Below, in pieces: positions 42,607 to 50,947 of a DNA stretch of 64,000 nt. The translations under genes were made by a program, and so were the position numbers. The DNA lies in the NCBI RefSeq assembly GCF_900155365.1, contig NZ_LT699739.1, positions 1 through 64,000 on the forward strand, written 5' to 3'. This stretch comes from Collinsella bouchesdurhonensis. GTDB lineage: Bacteria > Actinomycetota > Coriobacteriia > Coriobacteriales > Coriobacteriaceae. A model generated the notes under the pieces. That model made no database searches. It was not told the DNA's origin and saw nothing but the letters and a program-made list of their open reading frames with translations. Numbering within the stretch: the first letter of the stretch is position 1; each line of letters starts with the position of its first letter.

Positions 42607-43929
42607 ATGCCCGCCGATCCCATCCGCGATGTCGCATATTGTGAGACCCTTAATCGCGAACTTGTTTGCGCGCTTGGTTGCACCGAGCCGATTGCCGTCG
42701 CATACGCCGCAGCGCTGGCGAGCCAGACCTTATGTGGCGAGCCCGAGCATATGGATGTCGCTTGTTCCGGCAATATCATCAAAAACGTGAAGAGCGTGAC
42801 GGTGCCCAATTCGGGCGGGATGCGCGGCATCGAGGCGGCAGCCGTCTTGGGCGCCGTGGGCGGTGACGCAAAGAGCGCCCTCGAGGTGCTGGAAAGCGTA
42901 GATGACGCCGCGCGCGCCCGTGCGAACGAGCTGCTGGTCGACTCTTCGTACTGTAATGTTTCGCTGGTCGAGGGCGTTCCCAATTTGTATATCAAGGTGA
43001 CTGCAACGTACGGGAGCCATGTTGCCGTCGTCGAGATTATCGACCATCACACCAACGTGACATGCCATACGTTGGACGGCATCCCAGTGTGCGGCAAGTC
43101 GGCGGGGGAGTGCGCGGCTTGCGCCGAGCGCGTGGTGGCCGAGCGCGCCTCCGTTAGCGCCGAGGCGCCCATGACCGTCGAGTCCATCATCGACTTCATC
43201 GAGAACGGCGATATCGACGCTGCGCGCGAAGCGGTTGAGCGCCAGATCGAACTCAATGGTGCCATCAGTGCCGAGGGCCTGGCTCACTCCTGGGGAGCCG
43301 AGGTCGGTCGCACCCTGTTGGGGGCTCGTGCGGCCGATGTCGCCTGCCGTGCCCGCGCACGTGCTGCTGCCGGCTCAGACGCTCGCATGAATGGCTGCGC
43401 GCTGCCGGTGGTTATCGTATGCGGATCGGGCAATCAGGGCATCACCTGCGCGCTCCCCGTTATGGAATATGCCGAGTTCTTGCGCTGCGACCATGAACGT
43501 CTGGTGCGTGCCGTCATGCTGTCCGACCTCATTGCCGTGCACGTTAAAAGCTATATTGGCGCGCTTTCCGCTTTTTGCGGTGCCATCTGTGCCGCCTGCG
43601 GTGCGGGCGCTGCCATCACCTGGCTGTGCGGCGGTACGCGCGAGCAGATCGGTGCCACCGTTTCCAATACGCTGGGCAATGTTGGCGGCATCGTGTGCGA
43701 CGGTGCCAAGGCGAGCTGTGCTGCCAAGATTTCGGCTGCGGTGGACGCGGCGATTCTTGGACACGACATGGCCATGCAGGGTCGTGGCTTCCGTGCGGGA
43801 GAGGGTCTTATTCAGGATACGGTTGAGCAGACGATCGCCAGCATGGGCTACGTTGGCCGTGTGGGCATGAAGGACGCCGACGTGGAGATTCTCAACATCA
43901 TGATCGGCAAGACTCAAGTCGAGTGCTAG
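42607..43929 (+). CDS. cyuA: UPF0597 / L-cysteine desulfidase-like protein (CyuA/YhaM family)
   Basis: Members of this Fe-S family break L-cysteine into pyruvate, ammonia and hydrogen sulfide, or act in related serine dehydratase-like reactions. The 440-residue protein shows the family cysteine motif ALGCTEPIAVAYAAA near residues 24-38, CSGNIIKNVKSVTVPNSGG near 53-71, and the glycine loop CGSGNQGITCALPV near 277-290, with cluster-binding Cys residues later (CGAICAACGAG, GIVCDGAKASCA). Length fits. ATG 42607 follows AAGGAGA. It stands alone; no cysteine transporter or CyuR-type regulator lies beside it. Substrate assignment is by family. Confidence 0.88.
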   Translation: MPADPIRDVAYCETLNRELVCALGCTEPIAVAYAAALASQTLCGEPEHMDVACSGNIIKNVKSVTVPNSGGMRGIEAAAVLGAVGGDAKSALEVLESVDDAARARANELLVDSSYCNVSLVEGVPNLYIKVTATYGSHVAVVEIIDHHTNVTCHTLDGIPVCGKSAGECAACAERVVAERASVSAEAPMTVESIIDFIENGDIDAAREAVERQIELNGAISAEGLAHSWGAEVGRTLLGARAADVACRARARAAAGSDARMNGCALPVVIVCGSGNQGITCALPVMEYAEFLRCDHERLVRAVMLSDLIAVHVKSYIGALSAFCGAICAACGAGAAITWLCGGTREQIGATVSNTLGNVGGIVCDGAKASCAAKISAAVDAAILGHDMAMQGRGFRAGEGLIQDTVEQTIASMGYVGRVGMKDADVEILNIMIGKTQVEC

Positions 43930-44223
43930 GGACGCTGGGTGGAGAAAATAAACCGCTGACCGCTCATCGACAACTTGCTACCGCCCATATTAGAGGTATT
44001 GCGGAAAAGTCTCCACACGCCCAAAAAATGGCAGTTCGCGCTTGAAATCGAAGCCGATTCACCGTAACCTATACCATCGTGATTGCATAAGCGTCACGTC
44101 AGTATCTGTTGGCCCCCGAGATATATCCAAACGGTGCGCGCGCCGGATGGCTTCTTTGTCCGTTCCTACCGCACATCTGCAGGCTTGCAATCGGGGCCCC
44201 GTAAGTTCGAAAGGGGTCCACCT

Positions 44224-45405
44224 TTGAGTGAGATTCAGAACACGTCCGTTTTTTCGCTGGATGAGGGTGCGGACGACGAGATGGAGAAGAGCCTGAACGA
44301 CCTTCCCACCTTTGACGAGGGCGACCTTGTCACCGGTACGGTCGCTTCCATCGGTCGCGATGAGGTCCTGGTAGACCTTCACTCCAAGTCCGAGGGCGTT
44401 ATTCCCGTTCGCGAGCTTTCCATCCGCAAGGATATCAACCCTGCAGATATCGTCGCTCTTGGCGATACCGTTGAGGCCCAGGTTGTCCAGAAAGAGGACA
44501 AGGAGGGCCGCATGGTCCTCTCCAAGCGTCGTGCTGAGTACGAGCGCGCTTGGAACCGCATCGAGGAGAAGTTCAACTCTGGCGAGAACGTCGAGGGCGA
44601 GGTCATCGAGGTCGTCAAGGGCGGTCTTATCCTCGACATCGGCCTGCGCGGCTTCCTGCCCGCTTCCCTCGTGGACCTGCGCCGCGTGAAGGATCTCACC
44701 TCCTACCTGCACACTTCCATCGAGGCTCGCGTTATCGAGATGGATCGCAACCGCAACAACGTCGTTCTCTCCCGCCGCGTGGTGCTCGAGGAGTCCCGCA
44801 AGGCCGAGCGTTCCGAGATTCTCTCCAAGCTCAAGAGCGGCATGCGTCTCAAGGGCACTGTTTCCTCCATCGTGGATTTCGGTGCATTTGTGGACCTCGG
44901 CGGCATCGACGGCCTGATTCACATCTCCGAGCTCTCTTGGAACCACGTTAACCATCCCTCCGAGGTCGTCAAGGTCGGCCAGGAGGTTGAGGTCGAGGTG
45001 CTCGACGTCGACCTGAACCGCGAGCGCATCTCCCTCGGTCTCAAGCAGACCACCGAGGATCCTTGGCGTGCACTCGTCAAGAAGTATCCCGTGGGCGCTA
45101 TCGTCGAGGGTTCCGTCACCAAGCTCGTGCCGTTCGGCGCTTTCGTCGACCTCGGCGAGGGCATCGAGGGCCTGGTGCACATCTCCGAGATGGCCAACAA
45201 GCATGTCGACCAGCCTTCTCAGGTCACCCACGTGGGCGACAAGGTGCAGGTCAAGGTTATGGAGATCGACCTCGACCGTCGTCGTATCTCCCTGTCCATG
45301 AAGTCTGCTGCTGAGACCCTGGGCTTCGAGATTGACGTCACCCCGCTTCCCAACGAGAAGAAGGATGACGAGACTGAGGCCGAGGCTGAAGCTGACGCCG
45401 AGTAG
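44224..45405 (+). CDS. rpsA: Ribosomal protein S1
   Basis: S1 binds mRNA and assists translation initiation. The 393-residue protein carries four S1 RNA-binding domains, at about 33-103, 120-187, 204-276 and 289-362; the last two are the best match, with SSIVDFGAFVDLGGIDGLIH and KLVPFGAFVDLGEGIEGLVH. The tail is acidic (DDETEAEAEADAE). The likely start is TTG at 44224, because GAAAGGGG lies 7 nt before it; the first internal ATG (44281) has no ribosome site and would cut into the N-terminal segment. The region 43930-44223 upstream holds no gene that I can see, and presumably the promoter and leader. Confidence 0.93.
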   Translation: MSEIQNTSVFSLDEGADDEMEKSLNDLPTFDEGDLVTGTVASIGRDEVLVDLHSKSEGVIPVRELSIRKDINPADIVALGDTVEAQVVQKEDKEGRMVLSKRRAEYERAWNRIEEKFNSGENVEGEVIEVVKGGLILDIGLRGFLPASLVDLRRVKDLTSYLHTSIEARVIEMDRNRNNVVLSRRVVLEESRKAERSEILSKLKSGMRLKGTVSSIVDFGAFVDLGGIDGLIHISELSWNHVNHPSEVVKVGQEVEVEVLDVDLNRERISLGLKQTTEDPWRALVKKYPVGAIVEGSVTKLVPFGAFVDLGEGIEGLVHISEMANKHVDQPSQVTHVGDKVQVKVMEIDLDRRRISLSMKSAAETLGFEIDVTPLPNEKKDDETEAEAEADAE

Positions 45406-45429
45406 CGCTTCTTTTCATAGAACGTGATA

Positions 45430-45464
45430 ACGACCCCCGGTGTATTTCTACCGGGGGTCGTTTT
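45430..45464 (+). terminator. Intrinsic terminator after rpsA
   Basis: AACGACCCCCGGT and ACCGGGGGTCGTT form a perfect 13-bp stem with an 8-nt loop and a T-rich end. It is one of the strongest hairpins in the window. Confidence 0.92.
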
Positions 45465-45567
45465 GTTATCGCCCATGCCGTCCGCGTGCCGATGCTCGCC
45501 TGTGCACGGTTTACAGCGCATGCTATGATGGGCAGCGTTTGGATTCGATCGATTGGTGGTTTCGGTG

Positions 45568-46245
45568 ATGAGTCAATACACGGCGGCTCCTTTTGCCGAC
45601 CGTTCGGCGGTTCTGCTGGATTTTGATGGCACTATTGCCAATACCGGCACGTTTATTATGCGTTGTGCGCGTGAGGCCTTAATCGAGTGCGGCTATCCCA
45701 GAGAAGCCGAAGGCGATTTGCATTCCTTAATCGGCCCGCCGCTCTGCAATGGCTTTGCTGATCTCTGTCATCAGTCTCTCGAAGAGGGCATACGTATCAC
45801 CGAGGTGTACCGTCGGATTTTTGATGGGGATATGTCGCCCGATTATTACCCGGTCTTTCCCGGCATGCGCGAGCTGATTGCTGCCCTCCACGAACAGGGT
45901 AGGCGGGTTGCCGTCGCGACGTCTCGTCTTGAGACAACGGCATGCCAAATGATCGATTCGCTCAATCTCCCTCCCTTTGATGCGGTTGTGGGCAGATTGG
46001 AGCCCGGTCGCGATACCAAGGCGGAATCCATTCGCGACGCTATGGCGCAGCTTGGTGCCACTATCGATGACTCCGTGATGGTGGGCGATCGTTTTCATGA
46101 TGTCCGTGGTGCGCACGAGCGGGGGATTCCCTGTATTGGTATCTATACCGGCGCGGCTGATGAGGGGGAGCATGAACGAGCTGGAGCGGATTTCGCGGCG
46201 CATGACGTTGCGGAGCTTGCTTGGGCTTTGGGCGTTGAGCTTTAA
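45568..46245 (+). CDS. HAD-superfamily phosphatase (phosphoglycolate phosphatase-like)
   Basis: The 225-residue protein is a HAD hydrolase with a small alpha-helical cap, like the Gph group. Motif I is LLDFDGTIANTG (D18 and D20), motif II VATSRLE with Ser instead of the usual Thr, motif III the Lys in GRDTKAES, and motif IV VMVGDRFHDVRGA. The substrate is not known. The ATG at 45568 is preferred over a GTG at 45553; neither has a strong ribosome site. The M20 dipeptidase follows 53 bp later on the same strand. Confidence 0.88.
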   Translation: MSQYTAAPFADRSAVLLDFDGTIANTGTFIMRCAREALIECGYPREAEGDLHSLIGPPLCNGFADLCHQSLEEGIRITEVYRRIFDGDMSPDYYPVFPGMRELIAALHEQGRRVAVATSRLETTACQMIDSLNLPPFDAVVGRLEPGRDTKAESIRDAMAQLGATIDDSVMVGDRFHDVRGAHERGIPCIGIYTGAADEGEHERAGADFAAHDVAELAWALGVEL

Positions 46246-46298
46246 GGTGTTCGCCTATTTTGACACATATGGTTGTACACGGCTTGGATTGGAGCTAC

Positions 46299-47714
46299 AT
46301 GATGGATAAAGAACTCGAGAAGCGCGTTGACGAGTACGTCGATGAGGTATGGGGCAACGTCCTCGACGATATCGCCACTCTGGTGGCGGTGCCTTCTGTG
46401 GCGATTGAAGGTGCAAACGAGCCAGGCGCTCCGTTTGGTAAGGACTCGCGCGCTGCTCTCGACTGTGCACTGGGCATCGCCGCGAAGCTTGGTTATCAGA
46501 CCTCCGATGACGAGGGCTATATGGGCATGGCAGATATTCCCGGCGAGTCGGAGCGCCAGATCGCCACGATTGCTCATGTCGATGTGGTCCCTGCCGGCCC
46601 CGGCTGGAACACCGATCCGTTTACCATGGTGCGCCGTGACGGTTGGCTTTTGGGCCGCGGCGTTATCGACGACAAGGGCCCTGCCGTTCTTGGCCTGTAC
46701 GCTGGCGCATTTCTTCTTCGCGAGGGCGTGACTCCCAGATACACGTTCCGTGCGCTTTTGGGCTGCGATGAGGAGACGGGCATGAAGGATGTGCCTCATT
46801 ACCTGTCGACTCATGAGGACCCGGCGTTCCTGTTTACCCCGGATGCAGAGTTCCCGGTTTGCAATGCGGAGAAGGGCCAGTTTGGCGCTACCTTTACCAG
46901 CGGCGTGATTGCCGATGGCAAGATTTTGTCCTGGAGCGGTGCCGAGGCCACCAACGCCGTGCCGTCTCAGTCCATCTGCGAGGTTGCCGTCGATGCCTCT
47001 GAGCTTCCTGCCCCCGTGGCCAATGCCGATCGTCTGACGATTGAGCCCGTAGGCGACGGTCGCACCCGCATTATGGCTCAGGGTATTGGCGGGCATGCCT
47101 CCATGCCCGAGGGTACGCTCAACGCCATCGCGCTCGTACTTGGCTACCTCAAGGAAACGGGCATCTGCAAGGGTGACGAGGCGCAGGCGCTCGAGCTGCT
47201 CTCGATCATTCATGCCGATACTACAGGTTCCGCTTTGGGTGTCGCCGCCTCGAACGATGCTTTTGGACCCCTTACGCTCAACGGCGGCACCATCGAGGTC
47301 AAGGAGGGTCGCATCCTACAGACCATCGACGTTCGCCTGCCCAACTGCGTGAACCTGACCGAGCTTGAGGATACCTGCCGCGCGGTGGCAGAGCGCTTTG
47401 GCGCGACGCTGAATGTTGACCATGCGGTCGAGGCCTTCTATATCCCCGCGGATAGCCCGGCGGTTAAGACGCTTATCGATACGTATAACGATGTGACGGG
47501 TGAAAACGCCACCCCGTTTTCCATGGGTGGCGGCACCTATGCGCGTAAGTTCAAAAGCGCCGTTTCCTTTGGCGCCGAGACCCATGGCCTGGTCTTGCCT
47601 GAGTGGGCCGGTCTCATGCATGGGCCCAACGAGGCCGCAAGCGAGGTGCAGCTCAAGCAGGCGCTTAAGATTTACATCCTGGCGATTTTCCGTCTGATGG
47701 AGCTCGATCTGTAA
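46299..47714 (+). CDS. M20 family dipeptidase (PepV/Sapep-like)
   Basis: Metal-dependent peptidase with the two-zinc active site of the M20A family, expected to cleave dipeptides in the cytoplasm. The 471-residue protein has the first His in TIAHVDVVPAGPGW near residues 88-101, the bridging Asp in GVIDDKGPAVL, the catalytic Glu pair in CDEETGMKD, a later metal Asp in FTPDAEFPV, and the final metal His in GLMHGPNEAAS. The lid domain lies between (about 180-400), as in PepV. ATGs at 46299 and 46302 both suit GGAG at 46291; the former is used. Confidence 0.92.
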   Translation: MMDKELEKRVDEYVDEVWGNVLDDIATLVAVPSVAIEGANEPGAPFGKDSRAALDCALGIAAKLGYQTSDDEGYMGMADIPGESERQIATIAHVDVVPAGPGWNTDPFTMVRRDGWLLGRGVIDDKGPAVLGLYAGAFLLREGVTPRYTFRALLGCDEETGMKDVPHYLSTHEDPAFLFTPDAEFPVCNAEKGQFGATFTSGVIADGKILSWSGAEATNAVPSQSICEVAVDASELPAPVANADRLTIEPVGDGRTRIMAQGIGGHASMPEGTLNAIALVLGYLKETGICKGDEAQALELLSIIHADTTGSALGVAASNDAFGPLTLNGGTIEVKEGRILQTIDVRLPNCVNLTELEDTCRAVAERFGATLNVDHAVEAFYIPADSPAVKTLIDTYNDVTGENATPFSMGGGTYARKFKSAVSFGAETHGLVLPEWAGLMHGPNEAASEVQLKQALKIYILAIFRLMELDL

Positions 47715-47739
47715 ACAGAACGCGGATTTTCCTTTCTGG

Positions 47740-47771
47740 TGCCCCGGTGGCTTTGCTGCCGGGGCATTTTT
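47740..47771 (+). terminator. Intrinsic terminator after the M20 dipeptidase
   Basis: TGCCCCGG and CCGGGGCA form an 8-bp stem with an 11-nt loop, followed by TTTTT. Confidence 0.87.
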
Positions 47772-48121
47772 GCGCTGAATTTCCGGCGGGGGAGATCAGG
47801 GTGTTCTTCGCACGAAATTAACCAAACGAACCTTTTGTAAAGAGCGCGTAAATGACGCACGAGAGCTGCGTAATGTTTAGTCACGTGCGCGTAATGAGGT
47901 GTCGTTGAGCAAAAAAACGCATTGGCGTGCGCCTAAAGTTCTCATCAAGGATTTAGCAGGTGGGGTTGCACCGGACGGTTTCTCGCAAGGGCCTCGGCAT
48001 CTGTTCTCATGCGGGGAGCCGCGCGATGCAACCAGATCTACTCGTCGAGCACAGGGCGCGACGATGATCTAGACGCCATCTGCGTTGATGTGCGAACGGG
48101 TATGTTCGCGAAAGGAGAACC
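47772..48121. other. Long upstream region of the pst operon
   Basis: About 350 bp with no credible gene. It contains three direct repeats (47846-47896) and, nearer pstS, a stem of GGTTGCA (47964-47970) with TGCAACC (48027-48033) that encloses a smaller GCAT/ATGC hairpin. It ends in GAAAGGAG before the pstS ATG. The layout suggests a regulated promoter and a structured leader. Confidence 0.55.
47846..47896 (+). promoter_or_regulatory. Three direct repeats upstream of pstS (candidate Pho box)
   Basis: GCGTAAATG at 47846, GCGTAATG at 47868 and GCGTAATG at 47889 recur every 22 and 21 bp, two helical turns, as expected for tandem regulator dimers on one DNA face. PhoB/PhoP-type response regulators bind direct repeats with 11-bp phasing upstream of pst genes, so this is a candidate Pho box; the sequence is not a known consensus. 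Confidence 0.5.
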
Positions 48122-49063
48122 ATGTTCGACTATTCTTGCTCTCGTCGTCAGTTCCTGGGTCTTGCTGGCGGTATTGCTGCTATGGCCGGTCTTGGCCTTG
48201 CTGGCTGCGGCAACTCTGCTGCTTCCGCTGCCAAGGGCTCCGCTGCCGGCTCTGCTGCTGCCAAGGATATCGCGGGTGAGGTGACGTATGACGGCGCTTC
48301 TTCGTTCCAGGCGCTCGTTGAGGCCGCTGCTGAGAAGTTCATGGACAAGTATCCCGACGTCATCATCTCCGGTTCTGGTAACGGCTCGGGCAAGGGCCTG
48401 ACCGCTGTTACCGCCGGCACCGTGACTATTGGTAACTCCGATGTCTTCGCCGAGACCAAGCTCGAGAAGGACGATGTCAAGAACCTCGTCGATCACGAGG
48501 TCGCTGTTGTGGGCATGGGCCCTGTGGTTTCCAAGAACGTGAAGGTTGACGACCTTTCCCTCGAGCAGCTGAAGGGCATCTTCTCCGGCACCATTACCAA
48601 CTGGAAAGAGGTCGGTGGTGACGACGTTACCATCGTTGTGCTCAACCGTAAGGCCGGTTCTGGTACGCGTGCCACCTTTGAGGCCGCTGTCTTTGGTTCT
48701 GAGGCAAACGAGTTCAAGGGCGATGCGGAGCTCGACAAGTCCGGCGACGTTCAGACTCAGCTTTCCAGCACCGACAACGCCATCTCCTACCTTGACTTTT
48801 CTCACTACGACGATTCCAAGTTCAACGCCGTCAAGGTCGAGGGCGTCGAGCCCAAGAGCGAGAACGTCTTCGACAACAAGTTCCCCATCTGGGCAACCGA
48901 GCATATGTACTGCGCCAAGGACGCCGATGAGGCTACCACTGCCTTCCTGGACTTCATGCTTTCCGATGATGTCCAGAAGGAGCTCGTTGAGCAGCAGGGC
49001 TTTATTCCTGTTTCCGAGATGAAGGTTGTCAAGGACGCTTCCGGCAAGGTGACCGAGAAATAA
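48122..49063 (+). CDS. pstS: Phosphate ABC transporter substrate-binding lipoprotein PstS
   Basis: PstS captures phosphate outside the membrane and delivers it to PstCA. The 313-residue protein has a signal sequence with a twin-arginine-like SRRQFLG at residues 7-13, a hydrophobic stretch, and a lipobox ending at C29 (GLAGC), followed by an Ala/Ser-rich linker. The binding domain shows DGASSFQAL, SGNGSGKGL near residues 81-90, IGNSDVFAE and NRKAGSGTRATFE, the last two contributing phosphate-binding loops. ATG 48122 follows AAAGGAG. It leads pstSCAB. Confidence 0.95.
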   Translation: MFDYSCSRRQFLGLAGGIAAMAGLGLAGCGNSAASAAKGSAAGSAAAKDIAGEVTYDGASSFQALVEAAAEKFMDKYPDVIISGSGNGSGKGLTAVTAGTVTIGNSDVFAETKLEKDDVKNLVDHEVAVVGMGPVVSKNVKVDDLSLEQLKGIFSGTITNWKEVGGDDVTIVVLNRKAGSGTRATFEAAVFGSEANEFKGDAELDKSGDVQTQLSSTDNAISYLDFSHYDDSKFNAVKVEGVEPKSENVFDNKFPIWATEHMYCAKDADEATTAFLDFMLSDDVQKELVEQQGFIPVSEMKVVKDASGKVTEK

Positions 49064-49119
49064 CGGCGCTGCCTTCCGATCTATTCCCTGCTTACTGTTG
49101 CTACAACGAAAGGTGCGTA

Positions 49120-50028
49120 ATGGCAAAGCAGATGCCAAAACGCAACCTTGAAAAAGTGGGTTTGGGTGTCACGGGCGCGTGCGTCGTGCTCGTGACACTT
49201 GTTGTGTTGGCCCTGATCATCATGGTCGCCCAGAAGGGTCTCTCCGCCTTTTTCAAGGATGGCGTCAACATTGCCGGGTTCTTTGGGGGAACCAAATGGG
49301 ATCTCTCGAACTCGGATCAAAACGGTATGCCCTATACCGGTGCTCTTCCCCTGATCGTCACTTCTTTTTCTGTGACGATCCTCTCCACGATCATCGCGCT
49401 GCCCGTCTCGCTGGGCTCGGCGATTTTTGCTGTCGAGATTCGTCCGCGTTTTGGCTCAAAGGTTTTTCAACCTTTGATTGAGCTTTTGACGGGTATTCCG
49501 TCGGTCGTGTTCGGTCTTATTGGCTTTCATGTTGTCGTGGGTGCATGCAAAGCGATCTTTGGGGTCTCGACCGGTTTGGGTATCCTTCCCGGTTCTATCG
49601 TTTTGGCTGTCATGATCCTGCCGACCGTAACCACGCTTTCCATTGACGCCTTGCGCGCCGTGCCGGATGGCTACCGTCAGGGTTCTTTGGCGCTTGGTTA
49701 CACGCGCTGGCAGACCATTTGGCACGTTGTGCTTAAAAGCGCCCTTCCTTCGCTTATGACCGCCGTGATCTTGGGCATGACTCGTGCCTTTGGAGAGACG
49801 CTTGCCGTGCGCATGGTGATCGGTGGTATCGAGAAGATGCCCACCGGTTTGCTCGATGCCGCATCTACCATTACCACCACGCTTACCACCAGCATGGCAG
49901 TCTATGCGGAAGGTTCTGCACAGGACGATATCTTGTGGGCGCTTGGCCTGTTGCTCATGGGTATGTCGCTCATCTTCATTTTGATCATCCATCTCATCGG
50001 TCGTAAGGGGGCGAAGGCTCGTGGCTAG
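49120..50028 (+). CDS. pstC: Phosphate ABC transporter permease PstC
   Basis: One of the two membrane subunits of the high-affinity phosphate importer. The 302-residue protein has six predicted membrane helices and the permease signature with the ATPase-contact loop DALRAVPDGYRQGSLALGYT near residues 176-195, followed by TRAFGETLAVRMVIGG. ATG 49120 follows GAAAGG 56 bp after pstS. Its stop overlaps the pstA start by 8 bp. Confidence 0.95.
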   Translation: MAKQMPKRNLEKVGLGVTGACVVLVTLVVLALIIMVAQKGLSAFFKDGVNIAGFFGGTKWDLSNSDQNGMPYTGALPLIVTSFSVTILSTIIALPVSLGSAIFAVEIRPRFGSKVFQPLIELLTGIPSVVFGLIGFHVVVGACKAIFGVSTGLGILPGSIVLAVMILPTVTTLSIDALRAVPDGYRQGSLALGYTRWQTIWHVVLKSALPSLMTAVILGMTRAFGETLAVRMVIGGIEKMPTGLLDAASTITTTLTTSMAVYAEGSAQDDILWALGLLLMGMSLIFILIIHLIGRKGAKARG

Positions 50029-50947
50029 GTCTGCGGCTCAGGCACAAGATGCCTATCTTGAACGCTCGCAGCGTAACGACAAGATTGCGACCGGCGTGCT
50101 CACGCTCATCGTGGGCCTTGTGATGCTCATTGTCGTGTCGATGGTGCTCTTCATTTTGAGCCAGGGTATCGAAACGCTTTTCAAGCCCGGTTTTCTTACC
50201 GAGGCCTCGCGTGCCAATGGTACTCAAGGCGGTGTGGCGTATCAGCTATTTGACTCGTTTTACCTGCTGATTCTGACACTTGCCATCTCGCTTCCCATCA
50301 GCTTGGGCGGTGCTGTGTTTTTGGTCGAATATGCGCCCGACGGCCCCATCACAAGCATTGCATCGACGGCTATCGAGACCCTTTCGTCACTGCCGTCAAT
50401 CGTCGTGGGCATGTTTGGCTTTCTGGTCTTTAGCGTGAACTTTGGCTGGAAATACTCGATTCTATCCGGCGCCGTTGCGCTCACCATGTTCAACATCCCC
50501 ATTCTTGTGCGCGTGATCCAGCAGGCACTGGAAGACGTTCCCGCCTCTCAGCGCGATGCATGTCTTGCTATGGGCCTCACGCGTTGGGAGACCACGGTGC
50601 ACGTCTTGATTCCCGTGGCTATGCCGGCCATCGTTACGGGCGTGGTGCTTTCGGCTGGTCGCGTGTTTGGCGAGGCTGCTGCTTTGTTGTTCACCTCTGG
50701 TATGAGCTCGCCGGTGCGTCTTAATTTCTTTACGCTTAACTTTGCAAGCCCTACCTGCGCCTGGAATGTCTTTAGGCCGGCCGAGTCGCTTGCCGTGCAC
50801 ATCTACAAGATTTACGGCGAGGGAAGCCCCGAGGCTCAAACTATCGTTTGGGGCACCGCCGCTCTATTGATGACCTGCGTGCTTTTATTCAACGTTGCCG
50901 CACGCATCGTCGGCAAGGCCCTTGCAAGGAGGATGACGGCCGAATGA
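50021..50947 (+). CDS. pstA: Phosphate ABC transporter permease PstA
   Basis: Partner permease of PstC. The 308-residue protein has six membrane helices, the segment LPSIVVGMFGF, and the EAA-type loop QALEDVPASQRDACLAMGLT near residues 168-187, followed by AGRVFGEAAALLF. It starts with GTG at 50021, inside the pstC end, and its TGA stop overlaps the pstB ATG, so subunit synthesis is coupled along the operon. Confidence 0.95.
   Translation: MARSAAQAQDAYLERSQRNDKIATGVLTLIVGLVMLIVVSMVLFILSQGIETLFKPGFLTEASRANGTQGGVAYQLFDSFYLLILTLAISLPISLGGAVFLVEYAPDGPITSIASTAIETLSSLPSIVVGMFGFLVFSVNFGWKYSILSGAVALTMFNIPILVRVIQQALEDVPASQRDACLAMGLTRWETTVHVLIPVAMPAIVTGVVLSAGRVFGEAAALLFTSGMSSPVRLNFFTLNFASPTCAWNVFRPAESLAVHIYKIYGEGSPEAQTIVWGTAALLMTCVLLFNVAARIVGKALARRMTAE

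Noticed and set aside
43930-44223. Extended N-terminus of rpsA starting at 44083
   Set aside because: The extra 47 residues are basic and unlike S1, and the TTG at 44224 has a well-placed ribosome site.
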